NCBI GenBank assembly: GCA_014904845.1
Contig: MU119202.1
Location: forward strand, 682,001-746,000
Direction of reading: 5' to 3'
From: Acephala macrosclerotiorum
Lineage: Eukaryota; Ascomycota; Leotiomycetes; Helotiales; Mollisiaceae
DNA: 64,000 nucleotides
The translations under genes were made by a program, and so were the position numbers. The notes beneath the pieces were generated by a model. That model saw nothing but the letters and a program-made list of their open reading frames with translations. It did no database searches and was not told the DNA's origin. Positions 13,843 through 24,081 of this stretch are shown here, in pieces (the first letter of the stretch is position 1; the number at the start of each line of letters is the position of its first letter).

Positions 13843-14184
13843 TGTGGTATATTGCTCGCGGCTCGGTGAGAATGTTGATGAGAGATAATCGAGAGTGGTG
13901 TTATTATGTTCGAGCGTTATCGAGGCATGAAGCAAAACCCGTATGAGTTGGGTAGCTCCTCAAAAATTCGCAGAGGCAATAAATGTTTCTTAACAGTATG
14001 TAAAGTAAGTTGCCTAAAGCTTTATGTTTAGAAACATAGACATCGTCGTCACGGCTGGTGGCTGAGGCTGTTTTAGTCATCTTGCAGGGATATTTCAAGC
14101 CACAGCGATCAACATTCGACAAGTCAAGCTCAATTCAACCCAAGCTTGAAGCATGTACAGTCGACCCCGAAACCGTTCCTCAAA
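13843..14184. promoter_or_regulatory. Divergent promoter region, VRP1 and mitochondrial protein gene
   Basis: It contains a small in-frame upstream ATG at 14146 for the plus-strand gene. No other feature is seen. Confidence 0.35.
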
Positions 14185-15450
14185 ATGTCAAGACGCGCTC
14201 TCCAACCCCGAACGAACATATGCCAGCTCTGCGATTACATGACAGCTCAGAAAACTCTTTCCAGACAGCACTTTCGGCCACAGAAACCCGTCTACCCCAC
14301 ACGCGTTTTCTCAACTGGAAGGAGGATATGTTCTCAGAAATCTTCGACCACCAGTTCAGATACTTCTCGAGGAGCTAATCCTACTCCAATTGCGGGGTCC
14401 AGCCCACTACCCAAGACCAATGGAACACAACCGACCAATGCTGAGCTAGAGAAAGCTCTTAGAGAAGTCAAGCAGACTTGCAATTCTCTCCTGTCTTTAG
14501 AGGGGGCACCAACAGAGAAGGACACCCACTATGTACTGTCAAAATGTGAATCTATGGCCAGGTTGCTTGTTCTCGACCCTCCGGCTCCCTCGAAAGCAAG
14601 AATAAACGGGGCGGCATCTGCACTTCTCTCTCTGGACGAGTCGAGTCCAAAGACGACATCATATGCAAAGATACCCACCAATATGCAGCGTATGGCAGAC
14701 GAATTATCGGATATTACATACAGAGTTGTCAAGTTTCCACCAGTTTTTATTACGCCTCGGGTCTTGGAGCTCTATGTGGACATCCAGGCAACATTAGGGA
14801 AACCGGAAACGCTTCCAGAGATCCTCCTCCTGTATGCCACCAAGCCATTGCCCGAAGAAGGATCATCTCCAATACGATACTCAAAACAAAATCCCAATAA
14901 GGCTGCAAATGCTGTTCCGTTGGCCGTTGCAGATCATGCTTTACAGACGGCCATCACTGCAAAGAACTTAGTTGCTGCTATGGACATCATTGAGATGTCA
15001 TACTGTACAAAGGCGTCTCGCCGGGCTAAATTCGTTCGCAAAGGTCTTCTTCCAGCCACTGGTCTAGCTGTTGCTCCTGTTGCAGCATATACAGTGGCTA
15101 CTCAGTTGGCTGAATGGCAACATACGATGGATACTGCTATGGCTACCCAGGTTGCATTTGCTGGTATACTGGCTTATGTCGGACTTACTGCTACAGTTGG
15201 CGTTGTAGCGGTAACAACCGCTAATGACCAGATGGACCGTGTCACTTGGGCCCAAGGAGTGCCATTGAGAGAAAGGTGGATTCGCGAGGAGGAACGGGCA
15301 GCTATTGACAAAGTAGCGGGTGCTTGGGGTTTCCGTGAGGCTTGGCGAAGAGGGGAAGAAGAGGGCGAGGATTGGGACGTGATCAAAGAATGGATTGGCA
15401 GGCGAGCCATGATGCTCGACCGAGTTGAGCTAATGGAGGGAATGGAGTAA
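14185..15450 (+). CDS. Conserved-looking mitochondrial membrane protein of unknown function
   Basis: I do not recognise this protein. From the ATG at 14185 (MSRRALQPRTNICQ) it is a single 421-residue exon; an in-frame ATG at 14146 would add 13 residues. The N-terminal about 70 residues are Arg/Ser/Thr-rich and almost free of acids, ending near a VFSTGRR site, which fits a mitochondrial presequence. The middle is helical with a repeat-like ALREVKQTCNSLLSLEG..ALLSLDESSP pattern. Near residues 290-345 are two hydrophobic helices (LLPATGLAVAPVAAYTVA and QVAFAGILAYVGLTATVGVV). A charged C-terminal domain follows, with ERWIREEERAAIDK and GFREAWRRGEEEG. Likely an inner-membrane protein; the role is unknown. 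Confidence 0.72.
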   Translation: MSRRALQPRTNICQLCDYMTAQKTLSRQHFRPQKPVYPTRVFSTGRRICSQKSSTTSSDTSRGANPTPIAGSSPLPKTNGTQPTNAELEKALREVKQTCNSLLSLEGAPTEKDTHYVLSKCESMARLLVLDPPAPSKARINGAASALLSLDESSPKTTSYAKIPTNMQRMADELSDITYRVVKFPPVFITPRVLELYVDIQATLGKPETLPEILLLYATKPLPEEGSSPIRYSKQNPNKAANAVPLAVADHALQTAITAKNLVAAMDIIEMSYCTKASRRAKFVRKGLLPATGLAVAPVAAYTVATQLAEWQHTMDTAMATQVAFAGILAYVGLTATVGVVAVTTANDQMDRVTWAQGVPLRERWIREEERAAIDKVAGAWGFREAWRRGEEEGEDWDVIKEWIGRRAMMLDRVELMEGME

Positions 15451-15706
15451 GAGATGAAGTCTAGGAAAGTTCACGCAAAAGGATGCCACCCAGAACAGAT
15501 AGTGGCCTTAATGTATCAACATCTCATGATTGCCTTAAGACTTGTCATATTTTCGGGTTGGGAAGTACAGAAAGTGCAATTCTACCAGCTGGATATTTAC
15601 TCGGGTGCCGATGAAAGACTATATTCTTGGCCTTTGAATGGCACTCTAAAGCTTCGAGGCCCTGCATATTTCAACCTGGTACGATTCGAAGCTGTCTTCA
15701 CCTTCA

Positions 15707-16084
15707 TCAACTTGACTCAGCCTCCGCCAAATCCATCTTCTCATTGACCTGGTCGAAGTTGAAACGATGCATCAATTTCTTTGCCTTAGAAGACTGCTCT
15801 GGCTGCTCTTCTCTAGCTTTGGAGAGACTGACATGAATCTGTACCATATCAGCTGATACCCCTGTCATCTTTACCAAGTAAATACCAACCACAGGTGTGT
15901 CAAATTCATATAAATCTCTCCACCTCTTCTCTTCCGGCTTCATGACATCAATCTCCTTGTAGTCAAAAGGCCTCTTATCCCACACTGAAGATAATGTCTG
16001 CTTCGCATTTGTGCACAATGAGCAATTAGCTCGTGTAAACAGTGTGATTCGACATTGATGAAGCAGTCGTATCGAAGGATGCAT
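15707..16084 (-). CDS. Glutaredoxin-like protein (DUF836/YDR286C type)
   Basis: Exons 15890..16084 and 15707..15838 give 108 aa. The 51-nt intron (GTTGGT..CAG) joins FDTPV to IHVSLSKA and is a multiple of three, so an unspliced reading looks open but inserts 17 residues into the fold. The thioredoxin-like domain starts ITLFTRANCSLCTNAKQTL, with a CxxC-type CSLC site, then the cis-Pro TPVIHV segment, and ends LMHRFNFDQVNEKMD. This matches the yeast YDR286C/DUF836 family, whose members are small and often mitochondrial; function there is not well defined. Start MHPSIRLLHQCR at 16084; upstream in-frame codons lack ATG. The CHORD gene is divergent, 302 bp away. Confidence 0.83.
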   Translation of the reverse strand: MHPSIRLLHQCRITLFTRANCSLCTNAKQTLSSVWDKRPFDYKEIDVMKPEEKRWRDLYEFDTPVVGIYLVKMTGVSADMVQIHVSLSKAREEQPEQSSKAKKLMHRFNFDQVNEKMDLAEAESS

Positions 16085-16386
16085 TTCTCCCAGTATTTCC
16101 TCTCGAAATTGAGCCTCAAGACTCGAACCCGAGCCAGCCCAGAACGTACCCAATAATCAAGAACTTCGTCGCCAGAAAAATGTGATGAAATGCATGCGGC
16201 TTGCATCTCCACAGAAGGCTACTAGTACACCAGTCGCGCCTTCCCCAAAACAGTCACAGCTCTGGCAGAATCCAACTTCCGTGTGGTTCTAAGAATTTCA
16301 GTAACAACTCATCCCCAACCCGCATTTGCATAAATACTGCTTCTTAACTACACGATCTTCCTCAGAACAAGACACTACAGCTCACC
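16085..16386. promoter_or_regulatory. Divergent promoter region, glutaredoxin-like and CHORD genes
   Basis: No coding potential beyond the flanking starts; no motif identified. Confidence 0.35.
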
Positions 16387-17513
16387 ATGGCGCAAAAGTG
16401 CGTCCATCAGTCATGTGGAAAGGTATACACCGACCCAGAGGAAGAATGTCTCTACCACCCCGGTCCACCCATCTTCCATGAGGGGCAGAAAGGTATCTTT
16501 CCCCTCTATCCCTCTCCCCCTCCCCAACCATCAAAAGCTAACTTCGTACCTTGAAGGATGGAAATGCTGCAAACCCCGCGTCCTAACCTTCGACGAATTC
16601 CTCACTATCCCACCCTGCACCACAGGAAAACATAGCACAACCGACCACCCACCCCAAATAGAAAAGAAAACCGGCGCCGATGCCGACATCTCCTCCTCCT
16701 CCTCCTCCTCCTCCTCCCCATCCTCCTCATCAGCCACGCCCTCAACTCTCTCAGAAGCAGTCGAAGCCCCTCGCGCACCCATAAATGCTGCCCCACAACC
16801 AACCTCTACCCCACCACCCCCACCACCAGAATCCGAAGACGATGACCCGGCTCTCGAGATACCTAAAGGAAAGTTGTGTCGGAGAAAGTCGTGCGGACAA
16901 GCTTATAATGGTGAGGGACGAGAAGGGGAGAAATGTGTATTCCATCCTGGAGTGCCAATTTTTCATGAGGGGAGTAAAGGGTATACGTGCTGCAAGCGAC
17001 GGGTGCTGGAGTTTGATGAGTTTATGAAGATTGAAGGGTGCAAGACTAAGGATCGGCATTTATTTGTTGGGAGCGGTGGGAAGAAGAAGGGTGCGAATGC
17101 TGGGGGCGAGGAGGTTTTGGAGACTGTGAGGTATGTTTGAAATCAAGGATTGGTATGCGATGAAAGATGAATGGGTATTGACTATATACAGACACGATTT
17201 CTACCAAACACCGTCGACAGTAATCGCTTCCTTCTTTCTAAAGAAGATCAACAAAGAAACTGCAAAGGTAGACTTTGCTTCGACCGAACTCTCCCTCGAC
17301 CTCGTCACTACCGACGCAACTCCTAAGCGGTATAAAACCGTCGTCCCTCTTTTCGGCGCCATCGACCCCGAGAAGTCGACGTCCAAGATTCTAGGTACGA
17401 AGTTAGAGGTCAATTTTGTGAAGGCGGATGGAGCTTCGTGGCCGGTGCTGAGAAGTGATGAACAGCGGACTGGCGAAATTATCCAGGTTGGCAAAGCTGG
17501 TCGAGCTGTTTAA
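16387..17513 (+). CDS. CHORD-CS domain protein, HSP90 co-chaperone type
   Basis: Exons 16387..16492, 16557..17130 and 17192..17513 give 333 aa. Two CHORD zinc domains are visible. The first is CVHQSCGKVY..CLYHPGPPIFHEG..GWKCCKPRVLTFDEFL, split by intron 1. The second is CRRKSCGQAYNGEGREGEKC..HPGVPIFHEG..YTCCKRRVLEFDEF. Between them is a long Ser/Pro-rich linker encoded by a low-complexity TCC run near 16690-16720. The C-terminus is a CS (p23-like) domain, RHDFYQTPSTVIASFFLKK to KLEVNFVKADGASWPVL, which begins exactly at the second splice junction. CHORD-CS proteins (animal CHORDC1, plant Rar1 relatives) bind HSP90 and support client maturation. Confidence 0.92.
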
Positions 17514-17688
17514 TTGCTAATGTATCAGTGAGCTATGATAGACCAAAAATAGCACAGCGCTTCACGAACTGCGATGGTCCAATGACACCCTATTCAAGAT
17601 TCCTGTGTTGTACTCGCATGGTGTGAGAGTAGACGATGAATATCCTACTTCATGATCTAGGCGAGATCATGGGAAATATGATTCAATT

Positions 17689-18684
17689 TCATGAGATAGA
17701 CTTTGGTTTCTGGATTCGGACCTGAGACATTTCAGGTGTGATGATGTTTTGACTATTTCTCTGTTCGTCAACGTTCTTGGCAACAGTCAACCTCGATGCT
17801 GCAAGTTGTGGTCGAGGCACCAGATTTGACACTTCTTGAGCAGAAGCCTGGCTCGGGTATTGCGACATTCGTCCAGCCATAGAAAGTGCGAAAGGATCCC
17901 GTCGCTGGCAGTAAGCGCAGGATGGCAAACTGTTAACCCATTAGTAGGAAGCCTAACAAAGTGGAGGGCGAAAACTTACTATCGTGGAGGCAAGTTCCGT
18001 GGTGCCAGAGAAACCGCGTCTTCCTTCTCTTCCTTTCCTTGTATCTGTCTCCAAGTCCATCTCATAAAGATATGAGCCCAATGTCCAATAGCAGCGAAGA
18101 CCAAAACAGGAGTACCCAACGCAACGTTCCAAGCAGGCTCGTTCTCAATACTCTGAGAGAGGAAAAGACCCCAAGTTGCGATAAGTGTCCCGACTGAGAG
18201 CAAGAAGAAGGGGCCCCAGAAAAAGAAGATGAGATCTTCGTGGTGGCAGAAGTTGATGGCGAGTCCAGCGAAAGCTATCAGGATGACGATGGGGATCATA
18301 ATGATTGCGCATGCCAAGCTCCCCCATAAGAGACGACTTTCTGCTTTGTTGTGTTTCATTCGAACTTTTTCGATATCTCCTTCGGTCGACTCTTCAGAAT
18401 GCCATTCTGAGACGTGTTCAGCGAGTTGGAAGCTCCTACGGGGTAAGTTAGCACGTGTTGTATAGGAATAATGATCGAGGACTCGAATGAAATATGTAGA
18501 GGAGTACTCACTTATGTCTTCTCGCCGAGCTGGCGTACAGAATCCCTACAACGACTAACAAAAATATAACCAAAACGAAACATCCCCAGAAGATACCATT
18601 TGCTTCTCGATGGCTAACACCTGAAAGGAATCGGGCGTACCTCTTGCATTTCTCGGGGCTGACTTGGTTGGGGTTCGGAGCCAT
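17689..18684 (-). CDS. Four-helix membrane protein of unknown function
   Basis: Not recognised. Exons 18512..18684, 17980..18435 and 17689..17929 (introns 76 and 50 nt) join in frame to 289 aa. Four hydrophobic segments are visible: GIFWGCFVLVIFLLVVVGIL (about residues 30-50), LLWGSLACAIIMIPIVILIA (about 92-115), LIFFFWGPFFLLSVGTLIAT (about 125-145) and NVALGTPVLVFAAIGHW (about 160-178). A short charged loop, SEESTEGDIEKVRMKHNKAES, separates helices 1 and 2. The C-terminal about 95 residues are polar and include a Cys pair in PSCAYCQRRD. There is no signal peptide apart from helix 1. It could be a plasma-membrane or ER protein; nothing in context suggests a pathway. Confidence 0.7.
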
Positions 18685-19683
18685 GCTACATCGTCATCAG
18701 TACTTGCTTTTACCCTATGAGCAAAGGGATTTTCTTACCTGAATGCAGTAATGAGTTTGGGTATATATGCGTTATTCGAACTTCTCAAATGGGTAAATCA
18801 ATATTGAAAGCAGTGTTTGGTTAATGAGGGTGGTTGGCAGCTGATATTTGTTCCTGGTCTGAGAATACTCGAGTAATGTAAGGCGTCAAGAAATGGAGTT
18901 TGTGGGATATTTAAATGTCACGGAAGCAGTCTAGACCTACTCTAAGAAAACGTCATGGGTTCAAAGTATGGGGGAGGCTCAAGTGTGGAAACGACGATCA
19001 TAGGGCTGAGCTAGTGACGGGCTAGTCCTCGATTCCACTCGGGACCCAATTTAAAGTCGTCCTAGGACCAAACACGTTCATCAGTTCTGGAAATCCATGG
19101 GCTATATTTCGTTCCTAAAAGTTATTGACAGTCCGCTTCTGGGGCTGGTCCCAAGGTTTCTCGCGAGTCGCTAGGAAAGGGTCAAGTGACTGACATGATC
19201 TCAATTACTCTCGATGCGTCAGATATTGCACCAGGTGCCTTCCTATCGCGCCAGCAAACGAGACAAGACATGTCAGAAATTGAAGCTAGGCAGCGAAGGA
19301 CGACCTGAAAGGCAGAGGACATTAAAACGACAAGAGCGTGCGATTGCAAATACAGCAGAGTGAAGACAAAACTATTCTTTCCATGCAAGGGTAGATCGTA
19401 AGCACGAAACGATGAGACTAAGCCAGTAAACATTCCCAAAGTCAATGACTTCGTTGGTATACAATACTCAAGTCTATAAACAAACCTAGGCTCCTCTTTG
19501 CTAGTGTAACCGCTAATAATAATCAGTTCCGACCGTGGTATCATTCATATCCCATGCAACGCAATGCCATGCTATAACCCAATATCCATTCCATCCTACG
19601 CCTGCAGAAACCCAACCCGATTGAATCCACGTCAAATTCACCCGAAACAATAAACACCAGTTCATGCAACCATCATCCATCAA
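18685..19683. other. Intergenic, 1 kb
   Basis: No gene supported. This is upstream of the four-helix protein gene and downstream of PPN1. Short open frames here have no recognisable content. Confidence 0.4.
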
Positions 19684-21873
19684 TCATAACTCCCCATCAT
19701 GACCCTCGTGAGGCTCAATCGCCTGAAAATTCCTAAGCTCCTCATCCTCCAAGGTATTGACGAAAGCACGTCTGATGAACCGCAACCAGACTTTGTTCTT
19801 CTCATGCTGTTTGTGATGCTTCTTCTTCTTGTGCTTCTCGCCTGATGGCGAAATTTCGCCATCGGACTCTCTCTCCTCGTTCGAGTGATGATCAGTGTGC
19901 TCACTGGCGTCTTCATCTATTTGATCGCCCTTTTCTGGCTTGTATTGCCCGATTCTGTGAGCGAGCTTGATATAGCTCTTCACGGTCAAGTCCTTCATCT
20001 TGTAGATCTTATCTGTGAAAGTGTCGTACTCGACCTGATATTGGAAAGCCTTGGGCTTGGGCTCCTTGTCCTTTGGATGCTTGCCCTTGTGTTTTCCTTC
20101 GTGCCACTTCTCTTCTCCAACTTCTTCCGGCTCATCTCCAGGAGTGATCGGCTGATCGTTGTTGATATGTGTCAGATTGGCGAAGTACTGTGTGTAGCCG
20201 AGCAATGTCAAGGATTGCGGGGAGTATGCCGGGCCTGGGGGCGAGCTCTTTGATGGAGCCTTTGGGAGGATGAGATCTGGGTTGGAAGGCTTCTTCTTCT
20301 TTTCATCCTTCTTGCCCTTATTTTTCTTCTTGGCAAGCTCGATCTCGTCGTCGTATGAGGAGTCCTGCAAGTCCGTAGAGCTCGTGTCCTTGGTACTCAA
20401 ATGTTGCTCTTCGTCAAGCCAATCCAGTTGTTGCTTCGACCCTGCACTCTGAACGCTGGCCCACGTAGCTGTGGTATCCAGACCGGTGATGTTGTACTCG
20501 ACTACTCGTAGAGTAGGGAAGTAGTTCGGCACAACACTTGGGCTGACCAATGTAACCTGGAACCGTTCGCCCCATGGACCACCCATCTTCTTCAGTGCTT
20601 TGTCCTTTTTGCTCTTGTCTTTCTTGCCCTTCTTCTTCTTCTTCGCCATCTCGTCCAGTTTATCATCGTCCGATGCGTCCAAAGGTTTCATGGCGACGGA
20701 GGGATTGGGCAAACCGGACCAGAATTCTCGCAGTTCTTCGAGATAATCGTTCGCCGACATGATTGAAAGCTCGTCTCCCATGAAAGCACGAACTACTTCC
20801 TCTTTCTCAGACACTTCATCCTCCTCAGAGAGAATGTCAACCTGCTTGGTATCCTGTAGAAGGAAATGATCGATATTCATGTGTCCGAAGAGACCTGAAA
20901 TAACCACATCTCGATATTGCTGCAGCCATAATGTATATTTCTGCCAACATGTCTCGTCCCATAGTTGCTTGCTGTCTGTTCTCGCAGGAGGAACATGTCC
21001 GATGAGGATAGCTTTCATGCCGCGTTCGCGCATGAACTGAAGCTGGACTCGAAGCCATTCGAAATGTTCGTAGCCTGGTTCGGACCGCAGGGCACAGCCG
21101 TCGACACCAGCATTGTGGTCGAAGAAGTAGAGCGTATTGAGACTGAAGACTGCCAATTTCTTGGGTATGACCTCGACGTAGTACCATCCTCCTCGCTCGA
21201 ATCCATGCCTCTGCTCCTCTGGGATGAACTTGCTCCAAATGTTCGTGTACGACTTTAACCACTTATTCGGACCCGAGAGAAGGATATTGTGTGGAAGGAT
21301 ATCATTGTTGCCAAAGGTCGAGACAATCGGTATGGATTGCTGCTTGCCCGACTCATCTGCGAAAGTTTCCAAGAACTTCTCCGCGACCCATCGATTCGTA
21401 CCCAGGACCTCGTCTTGATTTCTCGGAATGTTCTCATCACTATCGTGTCGCGCAGAGTCGCCCGTCCAGACTACAAAATCGACCTGGTCTCGCAGATTCT
21501 CCTTAATCCACTTGAACGTCGCGTTCACAAGGGAGTACGGTGAATCGCAATCCGACGTTTCGGCGCCATATGTGCCTGCAAGTCCCTTTCCGCGGTGACA
21601 AGCATCTTCTTCTTCGGTCGACGAATGAATCTTATAATAAGGATCGGGATGCAGGTCTAAACACGATCAGCATCGTACCGTACCATCGAAAGATAAGAAG
21701 GCTGACGCACCTGTGATATGCAGGAATCTGCCGTGGAGTTGTCGCTGCGATGCTTGTGGATGTCCGACTGCAAGGTCCTCCAATGGGGCTTGCAGGACCG
21801 CCTGCGAATCGATAGGCGTCCCATATGAAATTTTGAGCAGACATGCTGCCAAAAGAAATGCTTCTAAATGCAT
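19684..21873 (-). CDS. PPN1: Endopolyphosphatase PPN1
   Basis: Ppn1 is a vacuolar metallophosphatase that cuts inorganic polyphosphate chains. Exons 21711..21873 and 19684..21656 (54-nt intron) give 711 aa. The N-terminus MHLEAFLLAACLLKISYG looks like a signal peptide or signal anchor. Metal-binding calcineurin-like motifs appear in order: the D of ITDLHPDPYY, formed at the splice junction (about 55), WTGDSARHD (118-126), FGNND (169-173), LIGHVPPA (about 270) and GLFGHMNIDHF (about 305). Segment CDSPYSLVNATFKWI precedes the core. The C-terminal half carries four separate Lys-rich stretches between conserved blocks such as FQVTLVSPSVVPNYFPTLRV. The yeast enzyme is made as a precursor and processed; whether this one is processed is inference. 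Confidence 0.92.
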
Positions 21874-22927
21874 TTTCTTCGAAACAATCTTGAAAAGTGG
21901 GATACTTAGGAGAGATATGACATGCTCAAATATAACGTGTGCGCAGGAACCAGAAAAGATCTGTTCCGATGCTGCCAGGCACCAGAAGCACGCTGACGTT
22001 CGTGGCTTCCCGTTACTGGGCTTTGAACGGGAATGTCAAAGCTTGACTCCCGATGTGTTTCCGGTCTTGAAATAGAGAATTCGATGTTTGAAAGTAGCAA
22101 AATTGAAGTAGAAGTAGAAGAAAACGAAGTGCAGTGTAAGATCATCTCGGGGTTCACTCTCTAATATTCTCTTTCCGTATTCAGCTCTCAAGGTGTCTCA
22201 GCCAGCGAGAGATCCGCCTCCTCGAGGTTGAGAACGCTGGCCAATCAATCGATACACGTGTAGTGAATGGAGTCAGATGGAGGTCATGGAGGTTCCTTCT
22301 TTCGACAAGATATCGATTTCCCTTTTGCTCCTGAGTGAACTCACGCGACCCTTGCGGGTGGATGGATCTTGGCTGTCTCCAAGACATGCATCTTGATTTG
22401 CCTTCTGTTCATTCAACCAAATATGCGAGTCAGCAACATTAATAACTCCGTGAATTATGACCCCCACGAAAAGACGCCATAATGTACTGTAGACGCAGTA
22501 CACTAGGAATATTTCGAGTGAGCAGATTCTTGACGGAAGAGGAAAGTTTATTGAATCTTACTTTGGGGTGACACGGCGTTGTGATCTGAGCAGGGGATTT
22601 GATGTGCATTTAGCATCAGCTGGACGGCTCCAACACACTATGTGAGATATGCGACTTGCGTGTAGGAAGCATGGTAGGAGAGTAAATAGAAGGAAAATAT
22701 AGAGAACGAGTAGAAGAAGAAAATATAAATAAGTTGTGGAAGGCGTGAAGCAAAGCAGTCTTTTCTGTCCTGCAGGACCCTGAACCAAGTAAAGCGCCTG
22801 CTGCGCCAAAGACCGATCATGTGGCGCCACGATTTTCCCGACCAACCTTTTTTCTCGTGAAATTTCCGTACGGCCAGTATAGATTTAGATAAGCACAATT
22901 TTTCTATCAATTCACCAATTGTCTAAA
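21874..22927. other. Intergenic between PPN1 and tRNA-Ser
   Basis: No coding region supported. The proximal part is the PPN1 promoter. Near 22660-22740 there is a purine-rich, AT-rich tract. No repeat was recognised. Confidence 0.4.
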
Positions 22928-23008
22928 GGCATCATGGCGGAGTGGTTATCGCGCTAGCCTAGAAAGCTAGTTCCTTCGGGAGCGCAGGTTCGAGTCCTGC
23001 TGATGTCG
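22928..23008 (+). tRNA. tRNA-Ser (anticodon AGA)
   Basis: An 81-nt cloverleaf with no intron. The acceptor arm GGCATCA pairs with TGATGTC (one G-T pair), followed by discriminator G, as expected for serine. The anticodon stem CTAGC/GCTAG encloses CTAGAAA, giving AGA at positions 34-36. A short extra arm (TTCCTTCGGGAG) with its own stem is the class II variable arm of tRNA-Ser. The T arm is GCAGGTTCGAGTCCTGC. T-rich runs (TTTCTTTT, then CTTTTT) just downstream act as a polymerase III terminator. Confidence 0.95.
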
Positions 23009-24081
23009 TTTCTTTTGCCTTTCTTTTTGCACCTTCTTGCAAATGGTTTATGTTCCAGTTGAGGGGGGCATTCTTTTTTGCAGTCTTGTTTCGAGGTTTT
23101 GTGTGCATCTGGCTCGTTAAATGCGGGCGGAGATCGCCTGTGCTTCCGTAGTTGTGATCGATCTACCGAGGCCGATGAAACTTTTTTATGTTTCACTTTT
23201 GATATTTGGTTTTCTACTCGTCACATCGACTGTGAAATGGAAAAGATAATTTTAATCCTGAGGAACGCAATGATCAGCTATGAAATGTATTTATGCACCA
23301 AAGTCGAGTACCTCGCTCTTAGCCTCCCTTCTAACTTCTAAGCGAGGACACCTCCCCCTTTTCGAGCTACCCATTGCAAAGGTCTCAAGGTCCTTTCACA
23401 AAGCTTGCTAATTGGTCGCGCTCTTAACGGCACATCAAGTGAATATCTAGAAAGTTGGGCGGATACGGACGTTGAAATTTGTTGAACCTCCATGCCGCTG
23501 TTCATCTCACCAACTTACGGTATTGTGACCAGAGATCGACTAATTATTGCACATCGAAACCGCTGTTCACTTACACGCTTTCCTACCCTAGCAAGTATAG
23601 AAATCAAATATCCTGGAAAGATAAGAGAGGTGTCCGGACAAAAATAGACAGTTTCCTGACTTTTTGCATGCTGTCAGCAGTCCAATTACATGAGCGCGGA
23701 AAAGACTTATGGTTGCGATGCGCAACAGAGAAGAATAAGCAAGCGAGAGAACGGGGAAGGTAAAATCGTCTCAGACTGGCTGCGCAAGGAGGCGGAAGTG
23801 TCTGCCGCTCGACGATGTGCAGTATGAAACGGAAAAGACATGACCCGTTAAGCGTAGACGGAAAAGGAGATGTAGCGGAAGCTTTATCCGCTTTGCGACA
23901 TCCAGGGGAAACGGGAAAGAATAAATATACTCATCGGAAAAGCATTACAGATCGCGACGTGCAATAGTATCCAGAGATGAAGATGTGTTGTAACCAAGAA
24001 TTAGCTCAAAATAGAATTCTATGCTTTGATCCAAGATACCACACCCACCCACCCTCATCACGCATCCACAGCTTAGAAACG
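23009..24081. other. Intergenic, 1.1 kb after tRNA-Ser
   Basis: After the pol III terminator I see no gene, repeat or tRNA. The last part is the 3' region of the CorA-like gene. Confidence 0.4.

Noticed and set aside
16690..16720. TCC-repeat tract as a microsatellite locus
   Set aside because: It is simply the poly-Ser linker of the CHORD protein, in frame with the coding region.
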